A DNA stretch of 64,000 nucleotides from Costus lasius (Eukaryota > Streptophyta > Magnoliopsida > Zingiberales > Costaceae): NCBI GenBank assembly GCA_027563935.2, contig CM050449.1, positions 74,892,556 to 74,956,555 of the forward strand. The letters are read 5' to 3'. The notes beneath the pieces are model-generated. The model was given only the letters and a program-made list of their open reading frames with translations, ran no database searches and was not told the origin of the DNA. Positions 21,835 to 33,089 of this stretch are shown in pieces (within the stretch, counting starts at the first letter, position 1; every line of letters begins with the position of its first letter). The position numbers and the translations under genes were made by a program.

Positions 21835-23516
21835 TGTAGGAACCCCTAATTATAGGGGGAAACCCTAAACTTGCAATTCTAACAAGCTTTGCGGAAAAAG
21901 GGTTTCAAGATCGCATATGAATCTATAAGATCAACTTATGTTATGAAAAGGAATCATACCAACGCCATGGATTTGGAAGTCGGTTTGGAAGAAGAGATCA
22001 AACTAGGTCTCCTCCACAAGCCCACACACAAGATGAAGATGCTCACTTCCTTGAGATCTCTTGTGCTAGCAAGACCCTCAAGCCTTCTTGTCGAATGGAA
22101 GGGGATGATGAATCTCCTTGTTGCCGAGAGCTTCACTTTCCTAGCCTCTCCTTCTCGTCGTCAACCACACCTCAACGAAAATTGTCCAAGGCGTTCAAGA
22201 GAAGAGCACAAACGCTTATGCGTTTAGGCGTTTTTGTGAAACCGGCCATGATGACTTTCCATAAATGGAAGCTCATCATGCCATGCGCTCAAGCCAACCT
22301 CAAACGCATTTGAGCATTGAACCATGCGTTCACAATTGTGAACCGGTTCAAGCTAAACCGTTTCAATCGACTTTGGTTCATGAACCAAACCGAAATGGCT
22401 CAAGCCATGTGGTCTAGACCATATTGAACCCCAAGGCTCATGATCTAACCGTTCATCACCTGATGCCCCTGATCTCTTCGATCTAGCATCATCTCTCTCG
22501 ATCCAAGCTTATCGATCTCAAGCCCTAATCAATCAAACATGATCAGGCTAGATCTCACTTACAATCAGAGATTAAATCCCCTTAAACTGAACCCAAAGAA
22601 TTCAGTCCACACGATCTGACTCAAGTAAGCCATATCATCATATTGTGCGACCCTGAGGGTTTCCTCTAAATGTCGGTAACGATAACTTACGTTATCACGA
22701 TCAGTGAGGGGTATCTAGCAACACATCACTGTCTCCCGATATAAAGGAAAGAGTCTTCCAAGACTACTCCCAAACCAAGGCACAAGTGTGACTCTATTCA
22801 CAAGGCATACATTTATCCTTTGCCACTGGATGTTCTTATTGGACAAGCATGTCAAGCTTGTAACTCCAACACGATGAGCATGATTAGATCAGATGAACAT
22901 AGTCATCTGGGTATGGCCATACACTTCCTCAATCATCTCATATAAAGGGGGCCCTTTAGAACATCACACTCCTTAAACAAGGATACGGCAATCCTTTATC
23001 TATCACAAGTGCCCTAACCTGACTCAAGCTCACCATCCAAGATAGTCTATAATCATTATGTTTCAAATGATATTGAACTACCTCAAGACAATGACAATCA
23101 TCATTTAGAAACACAAGTGATCTCAAGTCAGAGGACATGTGCCACTTGCTGCTTACAAGGATCATTCACATTGTGACAAGCAATGGAATATCCCAGTAGG
23201 GTCTGTCCAGTACATCCAATGTACCCATGAGTCTACATCTTATTCCATGCTCGAAGCATCCTATAAGATTAGCACTCATATTAGTCTCCATCATATCAAG
23301 GCTGTCTCATGTTCACCAAGATATCTCGACTAAGGACATACAGCCTGTCAGCTTAGCTGAACAGCTTTGAGACATTATTCAGAAGCACACTCATTGCAGC
23401 AGACAAGGTAACAACCTGAATAATAACCATGCCTATCATAAACATAAGAGTTTATTACATAATACTTTTACAATCCCAAAGGCCTCAAACATTAGCCTTA
23501 AGGGCATACTCCAACA
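21835..23516 (-). repeat. A3 5' LTR
   Basis: It is 1,682 bp and co-linear with 14319-16000 at a constant offset, with one difference seen. It is followed by AGACT and the resumed gypsy integrase frame. Confidence 0.95.
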
Positions 23517-23521
23517 AGACT

Positions 23522-24268
23522 CTAGAAGACTTGTTGAGAGCTTATGTGGTTGATTGGAGTTCTGAGTGGAACCGGGATCTATCTTTGATAGAGTTCACTT
23601 ATAATAATAGTTTCCACTCCAGTATTCAGATGGCTCCTTATGAGGCTTTGTATGGAAGAAGGTGTAGGACTCCCTTGTGTTGGGAGGAAACTGGTGACAG
23701 AATGATTTTGAGATCTGATGCAGTTCAGGAGACTACTGATAAGGTCAGAGAGATTCAGGATAAATTGAAAATTGCTCGGGACAGACAGAAGAGTTATGCT
23801 GACGATCGTCGTCGTTCCTTGGAGTTTATGGTAGGGGATCATGTTTTCTTAAAGGTGTCACCTACTAAGGGTGTTATGAGGTTTGGCAAAAAGGGCAAGT
23901 TGAGCCCTAGGTTTGTAGGCCCTTTTGACATTATTGAGAGAATTGGTCCAGTGGCTTACCGGTTAGCTTTACCTCCTGCTATGGATCATGTGCATAATGT
24001 GTTCCATGTTTCTGTTTTGAGGAAATATCATCCTGATCCATCTCATGTGTTAGAGCTAGAACCTCTTCAGGTTCAGAGTGATTTGACTTTTGAGGAAAGA
24101 CCTCTCCGGATTGTGGATAGAAAGGATAAAGTTCTGAGGAACAAGACTATACCTTTGGTAAAGGTTATCTGGGGAAATCAGTCGGTTGAAGAAGCGACAT
24201 GGGAGACTGAAGCTGATATGAGGAAATTTTATGCTTATCTCTTTGATGATATGGATGCTGAGCTTTAG
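23522..24268 (+). pseudogene. G integrase C-terminus and chromodomain
   Basis: The 248 codons plus stop continue the integrase from 14318. They include NSFHSSIQMAPYEALYGRRC, the DNA-binding C-terminal part with GPFDIIERIGPVAYRLALP, and HNVFHVSVLRKY. A Tekay-type chromodomain follows (RPLRIVDRKDKV, VKVIWGNQSVEEATWE). Chromodomains of this class are thought to steer insertion toward particular chromatin. The segment itself is open, but the gene is cut by A1 and A3. The apparent ORF start at 23429 lies in the A3 LTR and is an artefact. Confidence 0.92.
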
Positions 24269-24284
24269 AGGACTAAAGCTTTAT

Positions 24285-24297
24285 AAGGAGGGAGGGA
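24285..24297 (+). other. G polypurine tract
   Basis: AAGGAGGGAGGGA lies directly before the LTR that begins TGTAAGATCC. Confidence 0.85.
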
Positions 24298-25860
24298 TGT
24301 AAGATCCAAGGATCTTAAGTCCTGGTAAGCATTATTTTGATTTAAATAAAATTATTGACTGTGTTATTATTCCTGTGTATTGATTGTTAATTTATGATAA
24401 ATTAATTAGAGATTTTGGTTAATAAATTATAGTTAATTAAATTAGAGATTTTTTTTGGATGTTAATGCTAATTAATTAACTAGCTTATTGGATGCTAATT
24501 TTCAGGTAATTAATTAGAGTTTATTGCTTGTTAATTTAAGTTATTTAATTGTCAATTAATTGGAGTTATTGGACGTTAATCCTTATTGGATGTCAATTAA
24601 ATCCTTATTGGATTTTCATTAAGTGAATGGTTAGTTAATGGTTAAATTAATTAGTAATTATGGGTTATTGGGTTTGCGCTAATTGGGTTTAAAATTCAAA
24701 TTATTGGTTAAATGGATTAAACCCGATTTGAATTAATGGGTTAATGGGTTAAGAATTAAAAACCGAAAATTCAAATTGGTATTTCGGTTAGGGTAGAGTT
24801 TTTGGGCGAGATTTTTGGCTTGAAAGAAATTTTGGGCGACGGCTAGGAAGAAGAAGGCGATTTTGGTGTTCTTGGAATTTTGAGGTGATTTTTCTTCATC
24901 TTCTTCCCTTGGCAAATTTCCTTGAAGTGAAGAAACTTCCTTGGCGAGTTCTTGGAGATCCCTTGGGCGGCATCAAGGCTTTAGGCGAGTTTGTGGGGAG
25001 ATTTTAACCCAAGTGTTCACGGTTAAGAGGTGAGTGGTGTGTCTTTTCGATTTCTAGCAATTTGGTTGTATTAATTGATGCATTAGATTGATTGGAAAGT
25101 TTTACCATGCTAAAAACCGAACTTAAGCTATTTATTTATGAAAACCGAAACTTGATATTAATATTGATATTTGTAGTTAACATGTTTACATGTGAATTGA
25201 ATCTTGATATTTCTCCATGAAAACTAGTTTAGGGTATTTTCATGAAAACCGAATTTAGGGTATGTCTCCATGAAAACCGAAATTAGGGTATTTCTTATAT
25301 GGAGTTTAGGAAGCATTAAATCATTGATCTTGAGTATGAAATTCATGTTAACTAAGGTTTAAAATTTAGTAGATAATATGTTATGTTAACCGTGGGTTAC
25401 ATGTGTGAATTGTAAAGCAATTTGATGAATACATGCTTTAAGTTTATGTTTAAATTTTATATTGATTTTATGGATACTTGATAAATGCTTATAATATTAT
25501 AAAACTCATGTTTATTTATCTAAGACCATGTATTCATGTTTGAGAACATTGGGTGATAACATAGCAAGATTACACTGAACTAACCAGCCTGAAACTTAAG
25601 GATTACACTATGTTATGTGATTTTTAAATATTATGTGATTTATGATTTTTGGAATGTTAAGTGATCTTTGAATATGTGAATATTATGTGGTTATGTGAAT
25701 TTCGAAAATTATGTTGATATGGGATTTTCGAATATTATCTGTTGTGATCATGTGTTGGTTAGGACTAAGGCTAAGTGTAGCTGTGTACTCAAGGGGATGG
25801 TCAATATGTGATATGTTAAGGGTTTGAATTTTCAGCCCTGTATTGTGATATGTGAAGGGG

Positions 25861-25935
25861 GTTGATGTTCAGCCTGCCTGTTATGATTATTGTCATGGGG
25901 GTTGTTGTTCAGCCTGCCCGATGTGATTATTGTGA
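25861..25935 (+). repeat. Direct duplication in G LTR (about 48 bp x 2)
   Basis: Two copies of a unit containing GTTCAGCCTGCC and TGTGATTATTGT. Confidence 0.65.
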
Positions 25936-26041
25936 TGACTATCCTAGAGTCTAGTTGACACTTAGGAGTCCACCTTTGTGATATATGATATAAGATGTGT
26001 CTGTTGTCCAGTAGGAACCTTTTGGGAGATCGGGTTTTGAC

Positions 26042-26250
26042 GCAAAGTGCCATGTCTTGGTCGGACAGGGGCCACCTCTTGATGTCATCACTCTCTTTTT
26101 GTGATATGGGGTGTCGTAGAGCAAAGTGCCACGTCGTGACCCGGCGGGGGCCACCTCTTGAATCTACACACAATCCATCGATGTGTTTATGGGGTGTTTT
26201 AGAGCAAAGTGCCACGTCGTGACCTGGCGGGGGCCACCTCTTGATTCTAC
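26042..26250 (+). repeat. Triplicated ~80-bp unit in G LTR
   Basis: GCAAAGTGCCAC-GTCGTGAC followed by GGGGGCCACCTCTTGA recurs, starting near 26042, 26121 and 26203. The first copy is the most diverged. Confidence 0.8.
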
Positions 26251-26380
26251 TCACTGTCCATGTTTATGTGTTGCATGAAATTTTGCAGTCTCCCAGTGCT
26301 TAGGCCAAAGCCGGGTTAGACCATAATGGTCACTACTGAATATGCTGGACAACTAGGTTAATTAAGTGTTGGTGTGTTTA

Positions 26381-26497
26381 GTTGGTTTAGAGTATAACTC
26401 TAGAACCTGAGTTTGTTATGTGTTGGTGTGTACATCTGAGTTGGTTTAGAGTATAACTCTAGGACCTGAGTTTGTTATATGTTGGTGTGTACATCTG
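26381..26497 (+). repeat. 58-bp tandem duplication in G LTR
   Basis: A unit with TTGGTTTAGAGTATAACTCT and GTTGGTGTGTACATCTGA occurs twice. Confidence 0.8.
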
Positions 26498-26987
26498 ACT
26501 GTTTATATGACTTCTGTTTTCTTTATGTTGTTATATGTTGACATAATGTTCCTGTTAAAGATTTTTAAAATAATCTGTCTATATTTTTGAGTGTATGTTA
26601 TGGATGGTCGATTTAGACTATCCACTCACTGGGCTGTGTAGCTCACCCCTCAATGTTTTCAGGTGTAGAACAGGGGCGCACTGCATGAGTTAGCATATTA
26701 TACGGATATTGTGATTCTTCATGCTGATTGGGTGTATAACTTTTGTGCTTAAGTAACTGAGGCCGGATGTGGCCGAATTATATGAACTTGGGTTGCCAGT
26801 TGTGGCCAAACTATGTGTGAACTTGTGTTGCCGGTTGTGGCGGTTTTGATATTATGATTTTTGTGTCACCGCGGGCTTTGGCCTGGTTTCGGTGTTGGGT
26901 ATCACTGTGAAACTTTATGGAATCGATTTTGTGATTTTGTTTTGAAATTCGGTTTGTGGTGTATTCTTTGTAATCGGTTTTGATATA

Positions 26988-27130
26988 CCTGTAACTTGCA
27001 TATGTCTAGTGCAAGTATTGCCTGGTGGCAGGTACCTTTATGGATTTTATGGATTTGATACGGATTTGATATAACTGTTACCTTGCATATGTCTAGTGCA
27101 AGGAATGCGTGGTGGCAGGTACCTTTATGA
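26988..27130 (+). repeat. ~88-bp duplication in G LTR
   Basis: CTTGCATATGTCTAGTGCAA plus GTGGCAGGTACCTTTATG occurs twice. Confidence 0.78.
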
Positions 27131-27295
27131 AATTGTGTTTTTGTGGAGATTTATATGTATGGATTTTCGAAATTTTCAGATCGGGTTTCCTGAACGGGGT
27201 TTTACCTAGCATATGTATCGATCTTGTATGATAACATCCTGTTTCTTTCATGATTTGTGTTGCTTGTTTGGGGTTAAGATAACGGGATGTTACAG

Positions 27296-27559
27296 ATTGA
27301 GGCTATCCTTGAAGACCAAACCAGACTCACCACTGATGAGGTACAAATGTTTTACCGAGTTAGACTCATTAATGGTGAGGAGGTGTGGCTTCCTAAGTCA
27401 GAGCTAGCTATAGCCGCCCCTGAGTTACTCCAAGGGTACGAGGGTAATTCTCCATAGGAGAATTCTTTCAACCCGGGGAGAGCTAATGGAGGCAGTAGCC
27501 CTGCTATGAGGAGATCTACTCGGGCTCGCAGGAAACCTCCTCGATATGGGTTCCCTTAG
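27296..27559 (+). pseudogene. Tail of an older gypsy-like polyprotein
   Basis: The 88 codons run from IEAILEDQ to a stop. FYRVRLINGEEVWLPKSEL resembles the second half of a chromodomain, and the basic end (RRSTRARRKPPRYGFP) is typical of plant retroelement polyprotein tails. TAG at 27455-27457 interrupts it. The left side was displaced by insertion of G. I cannot name the family, and the chromodomain reading is tentative. Confidence 0.5.
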
Positions 27560-28358
27560 AGTCCCTCTCTTGCATTGCATTTAGGGTAGTTTATTTTTCA
27601 ATAAAGCCATGCATCATATAGTCATTTATGGCAAGTCCAATTGTAGTAGGTTGTGCATTGTAAGTCATGAAACTTTATGAACTCTTGCATCATAGTAGGG
27701 TAGTGCATACATGCATTAGGACGCATATTTGGCAGGTATTCAAGTTAGGAATCGGCTCAAGCATCACCCAAGGTCAGCTCAAGTTCTACTCAACTCAAGC
27801 TCAGCCCAAGAAGGAAAGGAGACTTCAACTCCAAGTTCAACCCTAGCCTTGATGAGTTCACTTGACAACTCAACTTCTTCATTTGCTTGGGCGCTTCTTC
27901 CTTGGGATAATCAGCCACCTCAGCCTCTATCCATTCAAGATATGCGCCAAACCAAGCAAGCAAGGATTCAATCAGCAATCAAGATCCACAATCAAAGGAA
28001 GCAATTAGTTCAAGTTTCCATCATTATCTTGCCGCCCAAACTCTTATGGAAGCTTTTCAAAATTCAAAGTATTGCTTGATGCGCAAGCAAGAAGCAAAGA
28101 AACCAGCCTTTCGTCCACATCAAGAGCGCCAACAAAGATAGCTCAATGCCAGCCCAGTGCCATTAAAACATTGCCAATTGGGGACCATCAAAGAAGGAAG
28201 TAATTCAAGACAATTTTGCGCCAGCCCCTTGTCTTTCAATTTTTCAATTTCTCTCTATTTTTGTAAGGAGCGCAAGGGAGCATTTGACTATCCTGCCCTA
28301 GCTCTTCCCCTCACCTATAAGTGTAGCCACTCTCGCATGTATTCTATGCTTTTGATGA
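27560..28358 (+). other. Non-coding stretch, probably 3' end and LTR of the older gypsy element
   Basis: No gene is visible. There is an AATAAA-like signal (27600-27606) just after the coding remnant, Ser/Gln-rich low-complexity sequence, and a CCTATAAG TATA-like box near 28314. This layout fits an LTR, but I cannot place its ends. Confidence 0.4.
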
Positions 28359-28440
28359 AAGATCTAATGGTTAGAGGGACTTGGATTGTGAAGGCCAAGT
28401 TGAGGGTTCGAATCCTGCTATAGACGAAATTTGCACAACC
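28359..28440 (+). mobile_element. tRNA-derived sequence, candidate SINE head
   Basis: An exact Pol III B box, GGTTCGAATCC, is at 28405-28415. About 29 nt upstream is an A-box-like CTAATGGTTAGAGG (28364-28377), the normal tRNA spacing. A complementary pair, ACTTGG/CCAAGT, lies between them. The cloverleaf is too degenerate for a working tRNA. The body may extend to about 28660, but I see no poly(A) end or target duplication. Confidence 0.5.
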
Positions 28441-28670
28441 CAGGCATGGGGTATAACTGTGCCAGGATTTGACACCCTGGACCTTGTGGGTTAGGTCTCT
28501 GGGATGCCTAACCTCGAGGGGATCAGTGGAGCTCCGCCGATCATAAGTGTTGTAGGGGAGGGAAGCGAACATGTCAGACGCGTCGAATGAGGCAGGCATG
28601 GGTCGCTTATGTCCAGACGGCCCTTGTGAGGCAGACATACATGTGGGCTACCCATGTTGGGTAAAGGCAT
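28441..28670 (+). other. Unassigned sequence between SINE-like head and copia B remnant
   Basis: GC-balanced sequence with no gene or recognised repeat. It may be the SINE body or captured flanking DNA. Confidence 0.3.
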
Positions 28671-29758
28671 GGCTCTCTCCTACATCAAAGAGTGTCTCCA
28701 AGATACTATACGAGGTATGGAGTGAGAGACACCCTAACATCTCATTTATCAAGATATGGGGATATGAGGCTTATATCAAACGTCAGTACTCTAGTAAGCT
28801 AGAACTTGTTGTTCCTTAATGGGAAGCTGACAGATGATGTGTATATGACATAACCTGATGGCTTCATCCATCTTGCAGAAACCAACAAGGTATGTAGGGT
28901 AAAGAAATCCATTTATGGATTAAAGCAAGCATCTCGAAGTTGGAATCTTCGGTTTGATGAAGCTATTCTGGTCTTGTATGTCTATGAAGATATGGTTTAG
29001 GAAGTGTTTCGAGATGAAGGACTTAGGGGAGACTGCCTATATTCTGGGAGTGAGGATCTCCTGGGATAGATCCAAGAGGCTCCTAGCTCTTAGTCAAAGT
29101 ATCTACATTTATAAGGTCTTGGAGAGGTTCAACTTGGAGCAATCCAAGAAAAGGATACCTTCCAGTGAGGCATTACTCTTTTAAAGAGCCACTATCCCAC
29201 CACACAGGCTAAGAGGGACAACATGAGTCGAGTGCCCTATGCTTTGGTAGTAGGATCAATCATGTATGCAATGTTATGTTCTAGACCAAATGTGGCTTAT
29301 GCTTTGAGCATAACCAACCAATACCAATCCAATCCGGGTCTGCAGCACTGGGTGGCTATAAAGAACATCCTTAAGTATCTGAGAAGAACTAAGGATTTGT
29401 TCTTAGTCTATGGGGGACAGGAAGAGCTCAGTATTCAGGGCTACACTAATGCGTCTTTCAAGCAATCCACCATAGCTGATTCTACAACTGAGGCTGAGTA
29501 TGTGGTCGCTTCTGAGACAGCCAAAGAAGCCGTTTGGATAAGGAAGTTCATTTATGAACTTTTGGTGGTTCCAAGTGCAGTGGATCCCATTGAGCTCTAC
29601 TATCACAACAATGGGGCAATTGCACAAGCAAAGGAACCACAGTCTTATCAAAGGTCCAAACACATACTCAAGAGATTTCACCTGATCAGATAGTTCATTG
29701 ACCGAGGTGATGTCAAGATTAGCAGAGTTGACATAGAGAACAATCTAGCAGACCCACT
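28671..29758 (+). pseudogene. Element B pol remnant: integrase end, reverse transcriptase, RNase H
   Basis: It begins in the integrase C-terminus (SKSVSK, YEVW). It then jumps near 28805 straight into FLNGKLTDDVYMT of reverse transcriptase, a loss of roughly 690 bp relative to A2. TAA at 28851-28853 follows, then KKSIYGLKQASRSWN. A second deletion fuses FDEAI to LVLYV and removes most of the YVDD region. MKDLGETAYILGVRIS and the RNase H end (DSTTEAEY) remain, but part of RNase H between YTNAS and FKQST is also missing. Frame changes occur throughout. It is not functional. Confidence 0.9.
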
Positions 29759-30581
29759 TGTTGGTGTATATGCCCTAGGACCTAGTTTTGGTCAACTTAT
29801 GTACTACTTGACATTGATATTTATATATCATTCTGGCATTGTCGTTATCATTGTTTGACTACACCTGCGATTGTGTACTTACATGATAATGTCCTTGGAG
29901 ACAGATTGGATCTGTGCTCGAATTATAATCCCTAGTCGATGTACCTTAGTGGATATGGGACAGCTATGATACTTGTGAGACTGGTATGTGGGCTGGCTAG
30001 GCACGTGGTGCTAACGCAGACACATGGGTATATCATTGGGGATATACTGGATAGACCCGCTATGAGGCTATGACTTGGTGTCATGAGTTATCCTCATAAG
30101 TGACAGGAGATGCATTGATCCCTTGACTTGAGGTCATTGATCATTCTATATGGTTAGGGACTTGCTTTGATACAACCTAACACCTTGCCGTAGCTGGGAG
30201 GTCATAACGGTTGTTATCGAGCATGTCACGACCCATATGAGAAGATCAATGGACAGACATAGGATTTGCCCCTTCCCTAAGGAAGTATGATATCCATGGA
30301 GCTCCTTTATGGTTCTATGACTGAGAGTGTATGGCCATACCCAGGTGAGAACCTGTTTTAGTCATAGCCATGTGATTGGATGAAAACAAGTGGTGACACA
30401 CTTGTCCAGTCGGATATCAGTACGATAAAGAGACTGTAATGCATCTGTACCTAGTTGCGATGATGGGGATATCGATGTCGATATCCATTCCAATGACCTG
30501 GGTAGCAGCGATGCACTGCTAGGTGCCACTCACTGCTTGTGATGACCTTTGGTCAGCACTGCCAGCGTCAGAGGAACCTAC
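29759..30581 (+). repeat. Solo LTR of family B, left piece
   Basis: It starts TGTTGGTGTATATGCCCT directly in RNase H coding sequence, after the target duplication CCACT. It is interrupted at 30581 by the solo family A LTR (duplication CCTAC, 30577-30581 and 42393-42397) and continues at 42398. The reconstructed length is about 1,948 bp. It resembles the LTR at 43622 but differs at many sites, so it is another subfamily. Confidence 0.9.
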
Positions 30582-32059
30582 TGAAAGTCCTAGTAGGGGG
30601 GTGAAACCCTAAGCATGCGCAATTTCAAAACTTGCATGGGCGGAATTAGGGTTTCCATAGGATCGCATGTAGTATGTCTATATAATCAACTTTGATTCAT
30701 TTCATAGATCAAGAGAAGATCTCACCATGGCCATGAGTGGATGGCGATTTGGAAGCAAGAGGGCGAATTGGCTCTCCTCCAAAGAAGACGCACACAAAGG
30801 TGATGATGGCTTCCTCCTTGCGCAATTCTTGGGCTAGCAAAAAATGCCAAGTTATCCTTTTGTATGGAGGAGATGAGATGATCCTCTCTTTTCCGAAAGC
30901 TCTCCTCTTCGTCTCGACGATACACCACGCACGAGAGAGCTTCCAAGACAAGAGGCGTTTAGGCAATTTGGCGTTTAGGCGTTAGGCGTTACAAGACTTC
31001 CAAAATTGGAAAGTCATGAAGCCATGCGCTTATGTCATGTGAACCAATCCAAAACGCCAATTCAATTGAACCATACGTTCACATATGTGAACCGGTTCAA
31101 TTGTGTTCGGTCCAATTGCAATTGGTTCAAAGACCAAATTGAACCAAGCCAAGCCATGGTCTAAATCTCATATGAACCATGAAGGTTCAAGATCTAACCG
31201 TACATCTCTCGATGCTCTTGATCTCACCGATCCAGCATCAATACTCTCGATCGAAGCTTACCGATCTCAAGCCCTAATCAATCAAACATGATCAGACCAG
31301 ATCTCACTTACAATCAGAGTTTAAACTCCTTTTAAACTGAATCAAAACAATTCAGTCCACACGATCTGACTTAAGTAAGCCATATCATCAAATTGTGCGA
31401 CCCTAAGGGTTTCCTTTAAATGTCGGTAACGATAACTTACGTTATCACGATCAGTGAGGGGTATCTAGCAACACATCACTGTCTCCCGATATAAAGGAAA
31501 GAGTCTTCCAAGACTACACCCAAACCACAGCACAAGTGTGAATCCACTTCACTAGGCATACATGTTTCCTTTGCCACTGGATGTTCTTATTGGACAAGCG
31601 TGTCAAGCCTGTAGCTCCAATATGATGAGCATGATTAGATCAGATGAACATAGTCACCTGGGTATGGCCATACACTTTCTCAATCATCTCATCCAGGGGG
31701 GCCCCAGTAGAACATCACACTCCAATCAAGGAGACGGCAATCCTATATCTATCACTAATGCCCTAACATGACTCATGATCATTATCCAAGATAGTCTATA
31801 ACCATTATGTTTCAAATGATATTGAACTACCTCAAAATAATGACAATCATCATTTAGAAACACAAGTGATCTCAAGTCAGAGGACATGTGCCACTTGTTG
31901 CAAACAAGGATTATTCACATTGTGACAAGCAATTGAATATCCTAGTAGGGTCTGTCCAGTACATCCAATGTACCCATGAGTCTACATCTGATTCCATGCT
32001 CGAAGCATCCTATAAGATTAGAACACATATTAGTCTCAATTATATCAAGGCTGTCTCAT
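30582..32059 (-). repeat. Solo family A LTR, left piece
   Basis: On the + strand it starts TGAAAGTCC and carries AAACCCTAA at 30604-30612. It runs to CTGTCTCAT and resumes at 42188. The two pieces add to 1,683 bp, exactly a full family A LTR. The flanking duplication CCTAC and the lack of internal sequence mark it as a solo LTR left by LTR-LTR recombination. Confidence 0.9.
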
Positions 32060-33089
32060 GTTCACCAAGATATCTCGACTAAGGACATTACAGCATGTCA
32101 GCCAAGCTGAACAGCATTGAGACATTATTCAGAAGCACACTTATTGCAGCAGACAATGTAACAAACTGAATAACAACCATTGCCTTTATAAACATAAGAG
32201 TTTATACATGATACTGTAAGAATCCCAAGGCCTCAAACATTAGCCTTAAGGGCATACCCCAAGGGGGCGAAACCCTAAATCATAGGCGCATATGAAGAAT
32301 GAAAGCAGCGGAAAGGGGGTTTCTAGATCTTGCATGGTATTATGATTAACAAAACCGATTGTATAGTAGTGATAGAACCATACCATAGCCATTTCTAGAT
32401 GGCGTCTTGGAAGCTAGAGAACAAGAGAGGTCTCCTCCAAATTGTCGCACACAAGATGAGGTATAGCTTCTTCTTGTCGTCCCTTGTGCTAGCAAGGATC
32501 GTCCAAGTATCCTTCTCGTATGGAAGGGATGAGATCTTCTTGGCTTGGCGAAAAACTTCCTTCTCCTTTCGTCAACACCACATGCACTCTCGAATGAGCA
32601 AGCGACGAGAGGAAGGAGCGACAATAGGCGTGAGAGAGGAGTAACGTGAGGCGATGTCACGTTTAGGAGTCATGGTTTCTAAAAATAGAAACACTCCCAC
32701 GTTCATGCACTCATGCGACCATGGGTTTACCCCAAGCGCAAACTTCTCTTCACCCTTGAACCATGCGCTCATTCATGAGCCGGTTCACTTTGGTTCGGTT
32801 CAATAACCAAATAAGCCAAGCATTCAGTCCAGACCATAATAAACACTTAGGTTCTTGATCTGACCGTCAATCTCTTGATGCTCCTGATCTGACCAATCTA
32901 GCATCCAATCTCTCGATCGAAGCTTACCGATCTGAAGCCCTAATCAATCAAACATGATCAGACCAGATCTCACTCACAATCAGAGATTAAATCCCTTTAA
33001 ACTGAACTCAAACAATTCAGTCCACACGATCTGACTTAAGTAAGCCATACCCCAACAACCATTACAGCATGTCAGCCAAGGCTGTCTCA
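32060..33089. other. Rearranged junction: duplicated LTR end, inverted A4 LTR copy and patchwork filler
   Basis: 32060-32262 is an apparently identical second copy of 42188-42390, the end of the host solo LTR. 32263-33049 is an inverted copy of about 787 bp of the A4 LTR 3' half. 33050-33089 is filler made of host-LTR words (ATACCCCAACA, AACAACCATT, CATTACAGCATGTCAGCC, GGCTGTCTCAT) that overlap by a few bases. The joins show short microhomologies (CAA, CATA). A4 begins immediately after. Confidence 0.85.

Larger units (their letters stand above)
14319..23516 (-). mobile_element. A3: complete, apparently coding-competent Ty1/copia element
   Basis: The element is 9,198 bp with LTRs of 1,682 bp and a perfect AGACT target duplication at 14314-14318 and 23517-23521. 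The only LTR difference I found is G at 14623 versus T at 22139. PBS, leader, a full open gag-pol frame and polypurine tract are all present. It is the only family A copy here without an inactivating mutation. With A5 it forms a subfamily whose LTR 3' end and leader differ from A1, A2 and A4. Confidence 0.97.
14137..27294 (+). mobile_element. G: Ty3/gypsy chromovirus (Tekay/Del-type), 3' half, interrupted by A1 and A3
   Basis: What remains is the integrase core fragment (14137-14318), the integrase C-terminus with chromodomain (23522-24268), a polypurine tract and the 3' LTR (24298-27294). The pieces join in frame once A3 and its AGACT duplication are removed. Gag, protease and reverse transcriptase lie beyond the left edge, past A1. 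G is the oldest element of the left block, since both A1 and A3 sit in it. Confidence 0.88.
24298..27294 (+). repeat. G 3' LTR, 3.0 kb
   Basis: It starts TGTAAGATCC after the polypurine tract and ends GGGATGTTACA against an unrelated coding remnant. The first 450 bp are very AT-rich, with repeated TTAATTAA-like words. It has no genes. Several short tandem duplications are listed separately. Confidence 0.82.

Noticed and set aside
23429..24268. A single 279-aa ORF
   Set aside because: Its first 30 codons lie in the A3 LTR. The real coding part is gypsy G integrase from 23522, and the start is an artefact of the insertion.
28359..28440. Functional tRNA gene
   Set aside because: A and B boxes are present, but the acceptor stem does not pair and the anticodon loop is too long.
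32346..32660. 104-aa ORF repeated at 34359 and 41774
   Set aside because: It is three copies of the same A4 LTR segment. Identity comes from recent duplication, and the sequence is Ser/Arg low complexity.
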